From Acheta domesticus (lineage: Eukaryota; Arthropoda; Insecta; Orthoptera; Gryllidae), in assembly GCA_031308135.1 (NCBI GenBank), contig JAHLJT010000631.1:4379371-4443370 (forward strand): DNA of 64,000 bases. Direction: 5' to 3'. Position numbers and translations under genes: made by a program. The notes under the pieces were generated by a model. That model was given only the letters and a program-made list of their open reading frames with translations. It was not told the origin of the DNA and did not search any database. Shown here in pieces: positions 21,558 through 33,310 of this stretch (its first letter is position 1; every line of letters starts with the position of its first letter).

Positions 21558-23759
21558 TATCCACTTTTTTGATACCAAGGCCCGGCAATAACAGTTTCTT
21601 CTGTCCAAAATTCCCCGATTGCCGGCACAGGATTACAATACTTTCTCTTGTTACGAAGTAAAGGTAGCAAAGTAAAATGAAATGTATTCAATAAATTTCA
21701 TATTGCATATATTAATAACGAGTAAATTATAAATATGAACTATTCTTTATCTTCGATTTGCCAAAAAACATGCTTAAAGTCAACGATATCGTGAATTGTA
21801 ATCTTAAGTCTGCTGTGGTTAACATCAACCACGAAATTTCGTATCTGAATTAGTCTTACCAAACGTAAAAGTTCTAGGTGGTACGCTGAAAAACTCTAAT
21901 TGTCGAGCCCGGATAATGAAAAAGTGTATACATTTTGTTTCTATCACAAAAAACGGAGAGAAGAAATAAACTCAAATAGATTTCTTCGAAAAAGTCATTC
22001 AGCTGCTGAAAGCCGACAACCAAGAATAACAGAAATTAATGCCCCACACGAGTGCTTCAAATTCCAGCCAAGGTGTAAAAAATCTTCATGACTTTTATTA
22101 CGCTCGAAGCACAAGGATATGAATCCTGACTCTTAGGCAGCGGCCGCTGAGAGTCACGTGGGTTCGCTCTCCTCGTCCAAAAGCGTGAATTCGAGGCGCA
22201 AGGCCGCTTTTACGGCCGTAAATAAAAGTTGCGATTGCTCTCCGAAGGTGGCCATCTTCTGGCCTGACAACTTAAAGGAGACGCCGCGTGACAGTCGTCT
22301 AGCGAATTCAGGAGCCTTCGAAAAGCAGGAACTACAGAGGGAAGCACACGACGAACTGGATATTTGGAAGGGGAAAGTCGTGTTATTTAGAATTATAACT
22401 TGAGCTCTTCTCTAAGATTTCACGCAGAACTCTGATGCTAGTACTAGACGATCGGTATTGGCCCGGATGCACGATTTGTATTCGTCCAGATAGTCCTGAG
22501 TTTCCAAATACTTACGTTCCACAGCTATAAACACGTTGGAGAGTTTAAATTATTTAAACAGTATTCCTTAATTAATGTAAAATTACCAAATATGTTTCGT
22601 GTTAAGGTACAATTTTGAACTTTTTGATAAAAAAATCAACGGAAAAGAATGTTGCAACGATCGACTATTTATTTACGTTTATATCTTAAAATTAAGATTA
22701 TCATACCCGTAAGGAATGCAAATCTGCATTGACACACATTACTTTTTATAAAATTTAAAATTAACATTTCTAAAATTGAATAAACCTTATAAAATGTGTA
22801 TCATTGTTCACGTAAACATGTAATGCTTAACCTATATTACACGGTCAACCTAGGTTACAAGGTTAATACACTATTTTCCACCGGTCATCTTTCAACTTTT
22901 GCTTAATCGGATTGTGAGTTGTTTTGGTAGAATCTCACACCGTTTTGCCTCTGACGAGATATTCACATCTAATGTTTTTCTTCTAGTGATATGTAAGATT
23001 TTAATTAAAAAAATACCAATTTATTTATGAAACACATATTCTTGATTTCTATGGATTAACATTAATCTCCGACGATTACGAAGTAGTTCACCGGTTTCGA
23101 CAAATATTTGACACCGTATTTTCGACAAGTAATATTTCATTGAATATACTTGACTTAAGGTTCTTATGAAACACGTCATGAAAATAGGGCCATATAAATA
23201 TTCTCAGTATAAAATCGAACTGAAACATTTCGCAGATCAAAATGGGTAACATACAGAGCTTTGTCTGCCTTTAGGCTACGAACTTCCAACATACTGCATA
23301 TCACGTTTCTTTACGTAGGAATTCAAGAATGCGTCTTATTATTACTTCTATAGCATTTGAAGATGTTATGTTCATCTATTGATGGAGATATTATGTTCAG
23401 CTATTGATAAATTCAATAAAATATTTTCACAGTAAATTTAGAAAACAACAACCATGGAGATGTTGGCGGTCGGGTTTACAGCATTAATGATGGAAAGCAA
23501 TACGTGAGCATCTTCATAACATTCCTTTCGCTACTTACTTTTGACTTAATAAGGAAGACAAAATATTTTTAGACACCACGCTATTGTTTCACGTTCTGAA
23601 TACTATGTAACGCTATTTAAATATCATGGTTATAACATGTTAAATGGCTGAAGGTTTCATAAAACTTCTTGATCTACTTAAAAATATTTAGGGGACACAC
23701 CTGTGTCGTACCTTAAGAGACGTCCGTGCTCCTAAAACATACTGGAAGATCAAAGACAT
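21558..23759. other. Non-coding AT-rich DNA
   Basis: No convincing coding region. An 81-codon ORF at 22158-22403 lies in moderately GC-rich DNA without any domain. Nothing else is recognised. Confidence 0.45.
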
Positions 23760-24518
23760 TGGGTTAAGTGCTTTAAAGTATCCCATTCTCAGAAAAAACT
23801 AATAGTGCTAAAACAGCACATACTTTGTCGCGCCTATTTTCACGAGAAATTGCGCGAAAAGTACTCAAATTTTCGAAAAATTGTACATGACCTTATTTCA
23901 AAATCTATCTTTAAGAAACATATTTCATTAAGGAAAGATACTCTACCTTTAATACTTTAGTACAGGAACACGCCGAAAAAATTTTGAAGTTTTGCAATTT
24001 TCGAAGAATCAGAGTTTTTAACGAATAACGCAGCATTCTCTTAAACGTCTATCACATAATCCAACAACACTATTTAATAAAAGCGACGGTACCATTTTTT
24101 TGAAAATTTTGAAAATGTTCCAGGAGCTTCGTGTAAAGTACCCCCAAAATTAAATTATCGGTTTCAAATTCAAGGGGTCGTGACATCAGCCAGATCGATT
24201 GGGGAATATCAATTTGGAGAAAATCGGCTGAACGGTTTAGTCGCTAGTCTTATTCACATACACCAGACGGACGGACGGAAGGACAGACGGATAGACGGAC
24301 GTTTTTGGTCTGAAGAATATTGAATATTAATGACTATCTGAAAATTACTACAGAATTTTGTTATTACTGATTTTTTTCATTTTAAAAATATCGACCACGT
24401 AAATACGTCGAACTCAACCCATCGATATTAAAAACATCGGCTTTAAATATCGATGTTAAATACATCGATGATTTTACAAAGAGATCAATGTTTTGAAAAC
24501 ATCGAAGTCAATCAAAAT
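23760..24518 (+). repeat. Interspersed repeat with GACGGACGG motif, copy 1 (longest)
   Basis: It shares a long ordered series of blocks with 30545-31060 and 35630-36165: AGTGCTAAAA, TTGCGCGAAAA, CTCAAATTTTCGAAAA, ATCTATCTTTAAG, CAGGAGCTTC...GTAAAGTACCCC, CAGATCGA...GGAATATC, GAACGGTTTAG, and the GACGGACGGA run. Beyond that run this copy continues (24300-24515) with GGTCTGAAGAATATT and several ATCGATGTT palindromic units, matched by 45180-45420. It ends where the hammerhead-like motif begins. The class of element is unknown. Confidence 0.75.
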
Positions 24519-24568
24519 AGCGTCATAGGCAGAATACATATCTGATGAGACCGTCAGGACGAAACGCT
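24519..24568 (+). ncRNA. Hammerhead ribozyme-like motif, type III arrangement
   Basis: All parts are in order on the plus strand. AGCG then the cleavage triplet GTC (24522-24524). Helix I region 24525-24541 (ends ATA...TAT). Core CTGATGA (24542-24548). Helix II GACC-GTCA-GGAC (24549-24560; three of four pairs, one A-A mismatch). Core GAAA (24561-24564). CGCT (24565-24568). AGCGT (24519-24523) pairs perfectly with ACGCT (24564-24568) as helix III, including the conserved U-A pair next to the cleavage site. Predicted cleavage is after C24524. The ends lie in helix III, so it is type III. Helix I is short and activity is not shown. Confidence 0.75.
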
Positions 24569-24744
24569 GTTTATGCTACTAACTGCTCTCTCAAAACCCT
24601 TTCGGCACTAACATTGTACCAGAAACACATGTTCGGACAGGACTGGCGTTAAGTCTAAGGTTGCATCATCGAGATGAAGCAAAGCAACTTCTCGTTCTGA
24701 CGGTCTCATCAGCCAGTCAATAGCATTTCGTCAACAAAAACCAG

Positions 24745-24788
24745 AGCGTTTCGTTCTGACGGACTCATCAGATTGGCATTCTGCGCTC
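24745..24788 (-). ncRNA. Inverted hammerhead-like copy lacking the cleavage site
   Basis: Bases 24745-24784 match the reverse complement of 24529-24568 at 35 of 40 positions, including CTGATGA and GAAACGCT. Upstream on the minus strand AGCG is kept (24788-24785), but the bases corresponding to TCATAGG are missing, so the GTC triplet is lost. Helix II here is GTCC-GTCA-GAAC, with a different mismatch from the plus copy. A third core, CTGATGA (24712-24706), then helix-II-like bases and a broken GAGAA in place of GAAA, lies 59 bases further on the same strand. Confidence 0.7.
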
Positions 24789-25241
24789 TTGTTGAATCTA
24801 GCTAAATGTGAGTTCATCTTGCCCGATGCACTTAATACGTACTGCAATCTGGTCACCGCGATTCGTTCAGTTGCATAACATTCTGCGGTTCTAGTGTTAT
24901 AGAGGAGCTACTCCAAGGGACCACTTTGACAGGAAACAAATAAACGTGTAGGGCGATGAAATTACAAGAGATAGTGATGAAGCCATTAACAAATAAGCTA
25001 ACTAATGGCACGTACGCACTGGCAAAGTAACTAGTAAACGAATGCACAGCCAAAATGAGTGCACGTACATACCCTGCAGTTATGTTGCCAGCAGTGGCCA
25101 AGTAGTCAAAGGCGGTCTCTCTTATTGTAATCTCTTCATTCTGTGATACGTCAGTAGAGTTGCGACGGCGTTGCACCGAGGAAGAGATTTCCTCGTGCCA
25201 AGAACATCACTTAACGGCAGCTACAACGAACATCACTTAAC
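24789..25241. other. Non-coding DNA next to hammerhead cassette
   Basis: A 107-codon minus-strand ORF (25176-24853) has a hydrophobic middle but no recognised domain, and it runs towards the minus-strand hammerhead copies. I cannot assign it. The direct repeat AACATCACTTAACGGC occurs twice near 25203-25243. Confidence 0.4.
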
Positions 25242-25438
25242 GGCGCACGGGGGGGGGGGTGTCATCAAAATGGCAAATCTCACGGTATTTCGCGTCGTTC
25301 TACCGTTGAGCTGCCAGGAGTCGCATGATCGCCAGCACTGCTCGATACAGTCGCGATCACGCGACTCCTAGCGGCACAACGAAGAACGACGCGAAATACC
25401 GTGAGATATTCCATTTTACTGACACACACCCGTGCGCC
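25242..25438. repeat. Foldback element, ~90-bp arms
   Basis: The left arm (25242-25332) and right arm (25353-25438) are reverse complements. The termini are GGCGCACGG / CCGTGCGCC, and long perfect blocks include TCACGGTATTTCGCGTCGTT and GGAGTCGC. The loop is about 20 bases. A poly-G expansion interrupts the left arm. No target duplication is evident. MITE-like. Confidence 0.88.
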
Positions 25439-27083
25439 AAGAAAGAAAAACCGAAGTGTAGCCGCGAAGCTGCTCATCGTTATCGACAACGATGTCGCAT
25501 CCCCCTACCAGGAAGACCACACGGAGCAGCGTCGCGTCGCCCGCAGCTTCCGAGAACGGCCGCGGGGGGGCGAAGGGCGCGAGAAAGCCGCTCCACAATT
25601 GCCACCCTACCCACAATGGCGCGGAACGGCTTTGTCAGCCAAACACTGGAATCGGAACGGAACGGCGCAGCGCTCGACCGCCCATCACGCTCTCTACGGC
25701 GGCGCTAAACGAACAATGACCACCTCCGCTCCACGCGCTACGAACATTTTTGTGGACAGAAGAGTACCATTCAGCCCGTTTCCTAGTACGGTAGCTGACA
25801 AATATTCTTAGAACAGCAAATTGTAGCAATAAAACATTGTCAATGAGAAATTTTAAAAAATGAATCGGATATCAAAATTATTGTTCAATCGAATAGTTCT
25901 TTCCTGTACAAACGTTTGAAAGGATGTAATTAAAAGAACATTCGACAAGAAATCGATTCCTACTTCATTTATCGAGTGACTCATCGAAAATGTCCTATAA
26001 CGACAGTAAGGTCATTTAAGTCACTTACTTCCAATTGATATCATTTTTTCCTCAGACCATTCAGATCAGTTTTTGATATCGGTCTCCTTGATACACTGTT
26101 TGAAAACAGTATTTGAACCAGTTTAAAACGTAATGTTGTTTGAAAACAATATTATGAAATCGTCATACAGAACTGATATATCGAATAATAGCAATTAAAC
26201 ACAGGAATGAAAAGTCACCCTTCACGGCTGTGTCCTTTAAGAATTTAACCCTCCTTAGTTCATTATGAACAATGGGAACCAATCAGTTGGAGTTAAAGAA
26301 GGCATATATCTACACTTATTCCAATAAATTTTATTTCTTCTTTCCAATAATTGAAGCTGAATGGAAAGATTACATCACAGTGGGAGAATCAAAACACAGT
26401 GGGAGAATTGCGACGGCTAATTCCTTCACTGCATTCCTTTATCTTAATTCCTTTGAAATAGAATGTTATAGTAATTTACGTCACAAGAGTGGAAAATATT
26501 ACATTAAGAATGAGATGTTTCCAGCCGAGGCTGGAATTTCTAACGAGTAATTTAACATTTCCACCCTTGTCTCGTGACACGTTTTATTTCATACTATGTC
26601 ACATTTCCGTACTTTTATTTTAACGTCGTATTGCAATATTTCACGATGTACCAGTGCAAAAAAAATTGCCCACGACGCCAGAGCTCCATGGAATCTTGAT
26701 ATCGGTGATATAATTCTGTGAGCGTTTTAAGATGAAATTCAAAGGTAAAGATGTGCTTAGGAAATCGACAATAGATAAATCCAATGAAGCAATTGAGCAA
26801 TTAATACCTCAGAAATTGAAAGAAAGATATATAAAAAGAGTATGGAAAATATTATAGGAAGTAGACAAATAATACTAACATGGTTAATGAGGATTTAATG
26901 TTGGCTTATTTATCTGACTCTGTGCTCTTTGACATCATATGGTACTGGTATCTGCATTTTTCATGAAAGATTACTACTCCCTATCTATGGAAATGCTTGA
27001 AAACGGTGCATATTGGTTTCTATCCAGCTTTAGGAGATGAAAAAAGGGTCTGACAACACAACTGGTTAAAAGGTTCACGACAC
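25439..27083. other. Non-coding DNA, CpG-rich at left
   Basis: 25480-25740 is CpG-rich with chance ORFs. From 25800 to 27083 the DNA is AT-rich with nothing recognised. Confidence 0.45.
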
Positions 27084-27179
27084 ATGCCCTTTGCTGGGAA
27101 GGATGTAATAGTCTTGCAAATTGCCACTACCCCCGCCTGGCATCGTCACCGCGTCCACTTCCACTTCCGCCTGCCCCTC

Positions 27180-27800
27180 CTGCCTTTCAACTCCGATTCC
27201 ATACCCCCCGCATCTCCCCTCCCCGCCTCACCACATGCTTTAGACTCCATTCCCCCCCGCCTCTTCCTCCTGCCTTCGACATCGCTTCCGCCTCCCCTCC
27301 TACCTCCTCTCATCACCCCACCTGCCTTCGATTCCAATTGCCCCCCGCCGCTCTATCCTGCCTTTGACATCGCTTCCGCCTCCCCTCCCGCCTCACCACA
27401 TGCTTTCGACTTCATCCCCCCCGCCTCTTCCTCCTGCCTTCGACATCGCTTCCGCCTCCCCTCCTACCTCCTCTCATCACCCCACCTGCCTTCGATTCCA
27501 ATTGCCCCCCGCCGCTCTATCCTGCCTTTGACATCGCTTCCGCCTCCCCTCCCGCCTCACCACATGCTTTCGACTCCATTCCCCCCCCGCCTCTTCCTCC
27601 TGCCTTCGACATCGCTTCCGCCTCCCCTCCTACCTCCTCTCATCACCCCACCTGCCTTCGATTCCAATTCCCCCCGCCGCTCTATCCTGCATTCGACATC
27701 GCTTCCGCCTCCCCTCCCGCCTCACCACATGCTTTTGACTCCATTCTCCCCCCGCCTCTTCCTCCTGCCTTCGACATCGCTTCCGCCTCCCTCCTGTCAT
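27180..27800. repeat. ~165-bp pyrimidine-rich minisatellite, 3.5 units
   Basis: The block CTCTTCCTCCTGCCTTCGAC recurs at 27261, 27425, 27591 and 27756 (spacings 164, 166, 165). Units share CATCGCTTCCGCCTCCCCTCC and CACCACATGCTTT blocks. Because the unit is near a multiple of three and lacks stops, a 331-codon Pro/Ser/Leu-rich ORF (27084-28079) spans it; I do not regard it as a gene. Confidence 0.92.
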
Positions 27801-29333
27801 CCCCTCCTGCTTTCAACTCCGCTTCCGCCGCCGCGACCAGGGAGTGGTTGCGCTCGGGGACTGCTTGGATGCCCACTGCCACTGCAGCGAGCGAGGAACG
27901 GCCGGCGAGCCGCCGCTAAAAGCGGAATTCTGTTATGCAAATGTGCGCGGCGACAGCCTGCTACACGCGCAATGCTACACGCGGAGCAGCTGTTTGTTCC
28001 CTCCAGCCCCCTCTCCCTCAATGAAGGCAATTTGTTGAGAGGAGAGGCTACCACCCCTTTGCGTCTTCAAAGTGAGTAGTGCCACCCACAGCTCAGAGCT
28101 CAAATATTCACAAATTTATAATATGGGCGACATTAGCAGACTCCTAACGTAAATGGCTCCTAAATTCCGAACATAAAAAACGGAAGCCCGACACTTCGCA
28201 TGTATCTGCAATATAAAATATGGAGTAAATTCACTGAAGAATGAAAATATTTTTATTTCATAATATCATTTATTTCATAATTTCTGTTGTTTACGTGCCT
28301 CAAAGCAGGCCGAAAAGTGGGACTTTACGGTAAAGTATACCGTAATGAAATCTCATACCAACTTATGAACTTCAAAATTTTGTAACAACGTTAATGATTT
28401 GTTCTATGAATATATGGCCAGCACCAATGATGTAGTTGAGTACAATAATGAGAAGGAAACTTACAATCATTTATGAAAAATACAGATAACATGATATGAC
28501 GACATGATATGATGACAAAGAGAACAAAGTCTGATAAGTAAGCCAACGTTACATCTTCATTAACCATATTAATATTATTTGTGTATTTCCTGGAACAATA
28601 TTTTTCATACTGTTTTTTTTATCTTTCCGATTTCAATATATTCGATTGTATCTCTCCGATTCCGATTTTTGGGGTACTGATTGTTCAATAACTTACGTAC
28701 AAACATACATACGTGGAAACATAAGTTTCCTAAGATAGCTCTTTAAATTTGACAAAATATGAAGCACTATCTTTTGAGAAAAATATATAATATTGTGCAC
28801 AAATTGTTTACACATTAACACACGCATTTACGTTATTGTTTGTACTCGAACCCCCACAGGAGGGCATTAATAGAGATATGTCATTCTTAACGAGACTTTC
28901 ATCGCTTGATATAAGAGTATTTCGAATTCGAATTCCCAGACATTTGTGAGACGAATTAAAGATATTTTTTCGAAACATTTCCTGGCAGTCGTTTGGCTTT
29001 CCAAGTACACTTTTTCCACGTCATTCGTCCAAGTTCGAGTAACTCCACTGGAGTCTTTTCCCCTAATCCCTCACCCAGATTCAGGAGAGACACGAGTACA
29101 TGTTCGGGTGTTTTTATTGAGGCGCTCTGGTAACGGGCAGTCGCTTCTTCACTGTCACCGCTGACATTGCTCGGCTCGCCGAGTCCGGTGTCACAGCTGT
29201 TGGAGTAAGATGCGGTTCAACGACTGCGGGCCGCGGGGGAAGAAAAGGCATTGCGTAAGGCGGGCGAGGCGCAGTGCGGGTTGCGTGGTTAGGGGGCTGA
29301 TGGGCTGATGGGATGTCTGGCTGTGTGACTGTG
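27801..29333. other. Non-coding DNA
   Basis: 27820-28070 is mildly GC-rich; the rest is AT-rich. No gene or RNA recognised. Confidence 0.45.
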
Positions 29334-29625
29334 TAGTAGTGGGGTGGGGGGCTGGGGGGCTGGGGGGTTGGGGGGCTTGGGGGCTGGGGGGCTGGGAGGC
29401 TGGGGGGCTGGGGGGCTGGGGGCTGGGGGGCTGGGGGGCTGGGGGGCTGGGGGCTGGGGGGCTGGGGGCTGGGGGGCTGGGGGCTGGGGGGCTGGGGCTG
29501 GGGGCTGGGGGGCTGGGGGGCTGGGGGGCTGGGGGCTGGGGGGCTGGGGGGGCTGGGGGGCTGGGGGCTGGGGGGCTGGGGGGCTGGGGGCTGGGGGGCT
29601 GGGGGGCTGGGGGGCTAGGTTGCTA
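29334..29625 (+). repeat. G-rich (GGGGGCT)n array
   Basis: About 40 units of GGGGGGCT/GGGGGCT with variable G-run length. Decayed G-rich sequence continues to ~30110. All plus-strand G-runs make it a strong G-quadruplex candidate. Gly/Ala/Trp ORFs across it are artefacts. Confidence 0.95.
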
Positions 29626-30544
29626 GAAGGATGAGGGCTGGGAGGGCCTGTGGGCTAGGAGACTAGGGGCAGGGGTTGGGGGGGCTGGAAGGCTGCGGAG
29701 TTTGGGAGCTAGGGATAGCGGGGCTGGGGGGATGCTCGGGGCCGGGGGCTGGGTGGTGGAGTGGCTGGGTGGCTTAAGGGACTGGGAAGCTAGAGGTACT
29801 GAGTTTCTTGAGATTGGAGGGAACTACTACTGGCAGGGGAGCTGGTAGGAGTTGGGATATAGATTACAAGGCTGAGGGGTTGGTGGCTGCAAAGCGGGTC
29901 TGGGAAGGATGGAGGTCTGAGGGGAATGGGTGATTGGGCGCTGCAGGGCTATGGTGCTATGGGGTTGCAGGACTGCAGAGCTGTGGCGTTGCCGGGCTGA
30001 AAGGCTAGGGGGCTGGAGATTCGGGGCTGGGGGATGCGGGGTTGCGAGGATGCAGGGTTGCGGGGTTGCGAGGTTGCGGCGGCTGGGGGCTGGGGGAGGG
30101 TGCTGGGCGGCTGCGGGGCCGTGCGACAGCGATTGCGCAAAGGAGGGACCTCGTCAGACCGGTCGGCCGGGATGTGATTCGAGGACCTCCCGAATGCCGA
30201 GCAGCGCGGCGACCGATCACCCTTCGCCCACAGGGACATCGCCGCCAAAGACGTCGCCGCATCACAGTGCGGAATTTCCCCGATCAAGCGGGCGAAAGCC
30301 ACGCGACGGGAGGGATCGTCATAAAAGATGAAGCCAAACATTCGACATTGACAACTATTCGCAAGTAAGTTCCTGTTCGTCCGGGAAAAGTTAAATATCA
30401 ACGATCTAACTAGCTTTTCAAAATAAGCAGCAAAATAAATATTTACAAACATGAATCACATAATAAATTAGTATTTGATTGCGATTTACGGTTGGAGAAA
30501 AGAGACAAAAACATTTTAAAAATCGTGAAAACGTTTACCTGTTT
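29626..30544. other. Decayed G-rich DNA and flanking non-coding DNA
   Basis: G-rich degenerate repeats (GGCTGGGG, GGTTGCG) reach ~30110, then CpG-rich DNA to ~30310, then AT-rich DNA. No gene recognised. Confidence 0.5.
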
Positions 30545-31060
30545 TTCTCTAACAAAACTAGTGGTACTAAAAGAGCACGTAGTTTCTTGCCCGTACTTTC
30601 ACGCTAAGTTGCGCGAAAATAACTCAAATTTTCGAAAAGTTGTACATTAAGTTATTTCAAAATCTATCTTTAAGGAACAGATTTAATTAAGGGAAAAACT
30701 CTCTTCATAATAACTCTCTGCATAATTGTAGTTATAGAAAGACGTCTAAAACATTTGAACTTTCACAATTTTCAATAAAAAGGAGACTTACACATTTCTC
30801 TTAAACGTCCTTCGCAATATCTAGCAACAAAATTTAATCAACAACGATGGAGCCATTTTTTTGAAAATTCGGAAAATGACCCAGGAGCTTCACTGTAAAG
30901 TACCCCCCCCCCGAATTATAATATCGGTTACGAATTCAAGAGACTGACATCAACCAGATCGAATGGAGAATATCGATTTGGGAGAAAATCCACTGAACGG
31001 TTAGCCGCTAGGGTTTTTCACAGGACGGACAGACGAGACGGACGGACAGCCATCTAAAGC
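30545..31060 (+). repeat. Interspersed repeat with GACGGACGG motif, copy 2
   Basis: Matches copy 1 (23760-24300) over its length: TTGCGCGAAAA, CTCAAATTTTCGAAAA, TCAAAATCTATCTTTAAG, CAGGAGCTTC, GAATATCGATTTGGGAG, GAACGG, and it ends in GACGGACGGACAG. Same strand as the other copies. Confidence 0.75.
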
Positions 31061-32039
31061 TAGTAGCGCCCAAGCAGCACGGACGGTGAGACCGGTTTTG
31101 CTGTCATTCGATTTTTCAGTATCAAGGACTCACAAAACATGGATTACGGATACACCACATGTTACAGGATTTTCCCTTAAATTTAGCAACTGGATTTATC
31201 CACTTTTTCGTTAGCAGGGCCCTGCAATAAGAGTTTTTTTCTACCAGAAATTTGCCGTTTTTTGTGCAGCATTATGCAACATTTCTCTCTATTGTCTGGC
31301 GAGAAATTCAAAAGCCCCTCACACTTTGCTCTGGATTTGATCTACATGTGTCTTGATCATGCTCTACACGGGAACTTGCATGTAATAGAGTTACATGAAT
31401 ATCCATTTGTACAAGAAGCATTTGTCTCTGATTTTAGACCATACCTTGCGCAAAGATGTTGGACAGGTCACGTTCAGACGCAGTAACAGGTGCATGCACA
31501 TGTGCGTACGGGTAGCCAAAAAATGGGAGACAAAAGCCACATCTATTAATGCAATTTCGCACGGTATATTCGTTGCTAAAAAGTGATAATTTTCAACATT
31601 TTTACTAGCACTAGAAGCTTGAAAATTGTATTCTGAGACACTGAATAGTTCAAGGAATATGAAACGGATGTGAGATTTTCCGAATTTAGAATATGGATTT
31701 TAGTATCGGTGCACCCGTCACCCATCTCCACCCATATGTTGAGTAAAGTCATGTTCTTTCTCCGTTCACTCTCCATGATTGGAACTTTAATAAAGGCAAT
31801 ACACAACCCAGGGGATACAGAGTAAAACATTGTGTCACTTCGCGAAACAAATTACTCCAAGCTACTCTCCTGCACCAGGACAATTTTTAGAAGAGTTACA
31901 TTTGTTGTGCAACGACAACATAAAAAACATGTAACCTGGAAAATTTATAATTGTTTAAACTTTTCGTAGACTTCTGAATACCTACACATAATACGAAATT
32001 ATTTCTTGTACTTTTAAGATGAAAAATTCGTGTAAAAAT
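31061..32039. other. Non-coding DNA
   Basis: Overlapping short ORFs at 31262-31586 have no recognisable domain. Nothing else is seen. Confidence 0.45.
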
Positions 32040-32543
32040 GAGCGAATGCTGAGTTCCCTTCTGATGAGTGGGCAGCGGCGCGGCACGACTCCCGCAGTGG
32101 CCGATTGCTGCTAATGAGCGGCTGCGGAGCGCGTGGTCCGCTTCTCATGGCGCGCCGTGGGAAGAGGCGAGCGGCGGCGTTCGTGCTGCGGTTCGCATGA
32201 CGCCCCGATCGCCGCCCTGGACGGCGGGGGCTGCGCGGCGGCGCCCGGCGAAATGGCGACGCACGCGCTCGCCGTTCGGCATGCGGGCGCAGGCGGAAGG
32301 GGAGATGGAGATGCGAAATGGACACACGTGGAGGTGGCGAAAAAGTTGGAGGAGGTTGCAGATGTGGAGGTGGAAATGGAGATGGATGTGGAGGAGGGAT
32401 GGAATTAGGTATGGAGGTAGATTTGGAGACAGAAGTTTAGGTAGAGCAAAATGTGGAGAAAGAAATGGAACAGTTGGCAGACATGGAGATGGATATGGAG
32501 ACAAAGGTGGAGGTGGGAATAGAAAAGAAAATGGGTGTAAAGA
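32040..32543 (+). repeat. CpG-rich segment then purine-rich GGAGATGG tract (left part)
   Basis: 32040-32300 is CpG-rich. 32300-32543 is purine-rich cryptic repeat on the plus strand (GGAGATGGAGATG, GGAGGTGGAAATGGAGATGG). The same kind of tract resumes at 33061-33310 beyond SINE copy 3, so the SINE appears to have split it. Confidence 0.7.
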
Positions 32544-33060
32544 ATTGATTGATTAGTGATTCCTGGCGTGTCTACTGCTAAGATTAATAATCACGAAAGT
32601 GTAGTGCATGTGTTTCCTCGGAAGGTGGCAGTGATCTCCCTCCGCTGGATGGTGTGATCCGGCACCGACCTACACATCGGCTTATCGGGGACAAACTCTA
32701 AGCTCCCAGCTAGTCCACTGGCATCAGTGGCAGTGTAGTGATTGTAAGTGTGTGTGTGTGTGTGTGTGTGAGTGAGTGAGTGAGAGTTAGGGGGTGAGGA
32801 GCGGACAAGAAAAGGGAAGGGAAGATCCCGTGGGATTCATGGTTGGTTTGTTGGAGTACTGCTCCGGAATTTGCCTGGTGTTGATCGGAGAAACTAAGAA
32901 AAACTACCGATCAGAGCAGCCGGTCGCTAGAATTCTCCAGACAGCGTCTGAATACAACCTAACTGTCTAGCTAGTGTAGAAAATGTTGCGGCGTTCGGGC
33001 TGGAACCCTAGGACATCCCGGTATGCACATCAGTTGATGTCCTGAGGTAGCTAAGCCGGT
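32544..33060 (-). mobile_element. Long tRNA-derived SINE, copy 3
   Basis: ATTG-type tail at the left (TTGATTGATTAG), body blocks GTGATTCCTGGCG, ACCGATCAGAGCAGCCGGTCG and GACAGCGTCTGAATACAACC, and the tRNA-like head at the right (ATGTCCTGAGGTAGCTAAGCCGG). Contains a (GT)n(GA)n expansion at ~32750-32785. No certain target duplication. Confidence 0.85.
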
Positions 33061-33310
33061 GTGATGATAAAAGAGGAGGAGGTGGTGGTAGGGATAGACA
33101 AGGAAGTGGACATGCAGGAGGAGGGGGATTCAGAGAAGGAGATGGAAACTGAGATGGAGATGGAAACAGAAGAGAGTGGAGCGAGATGTGGAAATAGATA
33201 TGGATGTGGAAGTACAGGAGTAGGAAACAAGAGTCTGAGTTATGAGGTTGATGTGGTGTTAGAAGTGGAGATTGGGTTAGATACCGAGGTGGAGATAGTG
33301 ATATAGCAGG
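33061..33310 (+). repeat. Purine-rich GGAGATGG tract (right part)
   Basis: Continuation of the tract left of SINE copy 3, with GGAGATGGAAACTGAGATGG and similar. The 81-codon Glu/Met-rich ORF across it reflects composition. Confidence 0.7.

Noticed and set aside
24853..25176. 107-codon minus-strand ORF with hydrophobic middle near the hammerhead cassette
   Set aside because: No recognised domain, no signal of coding constraint that I can judge; kept only as a note.
27084..28079. 331-codon plus-strand ORF
   Set aside because: It spans a ~165-bp pyrimidine-rich minisatellite whose period preserves frame; residues are Pro/Ser/Leu repeats with no domain.
32040..32150. Hammerhead core (CTGATGA near 32063)
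   Set aside because: No GAAA core or pairing helices follow.
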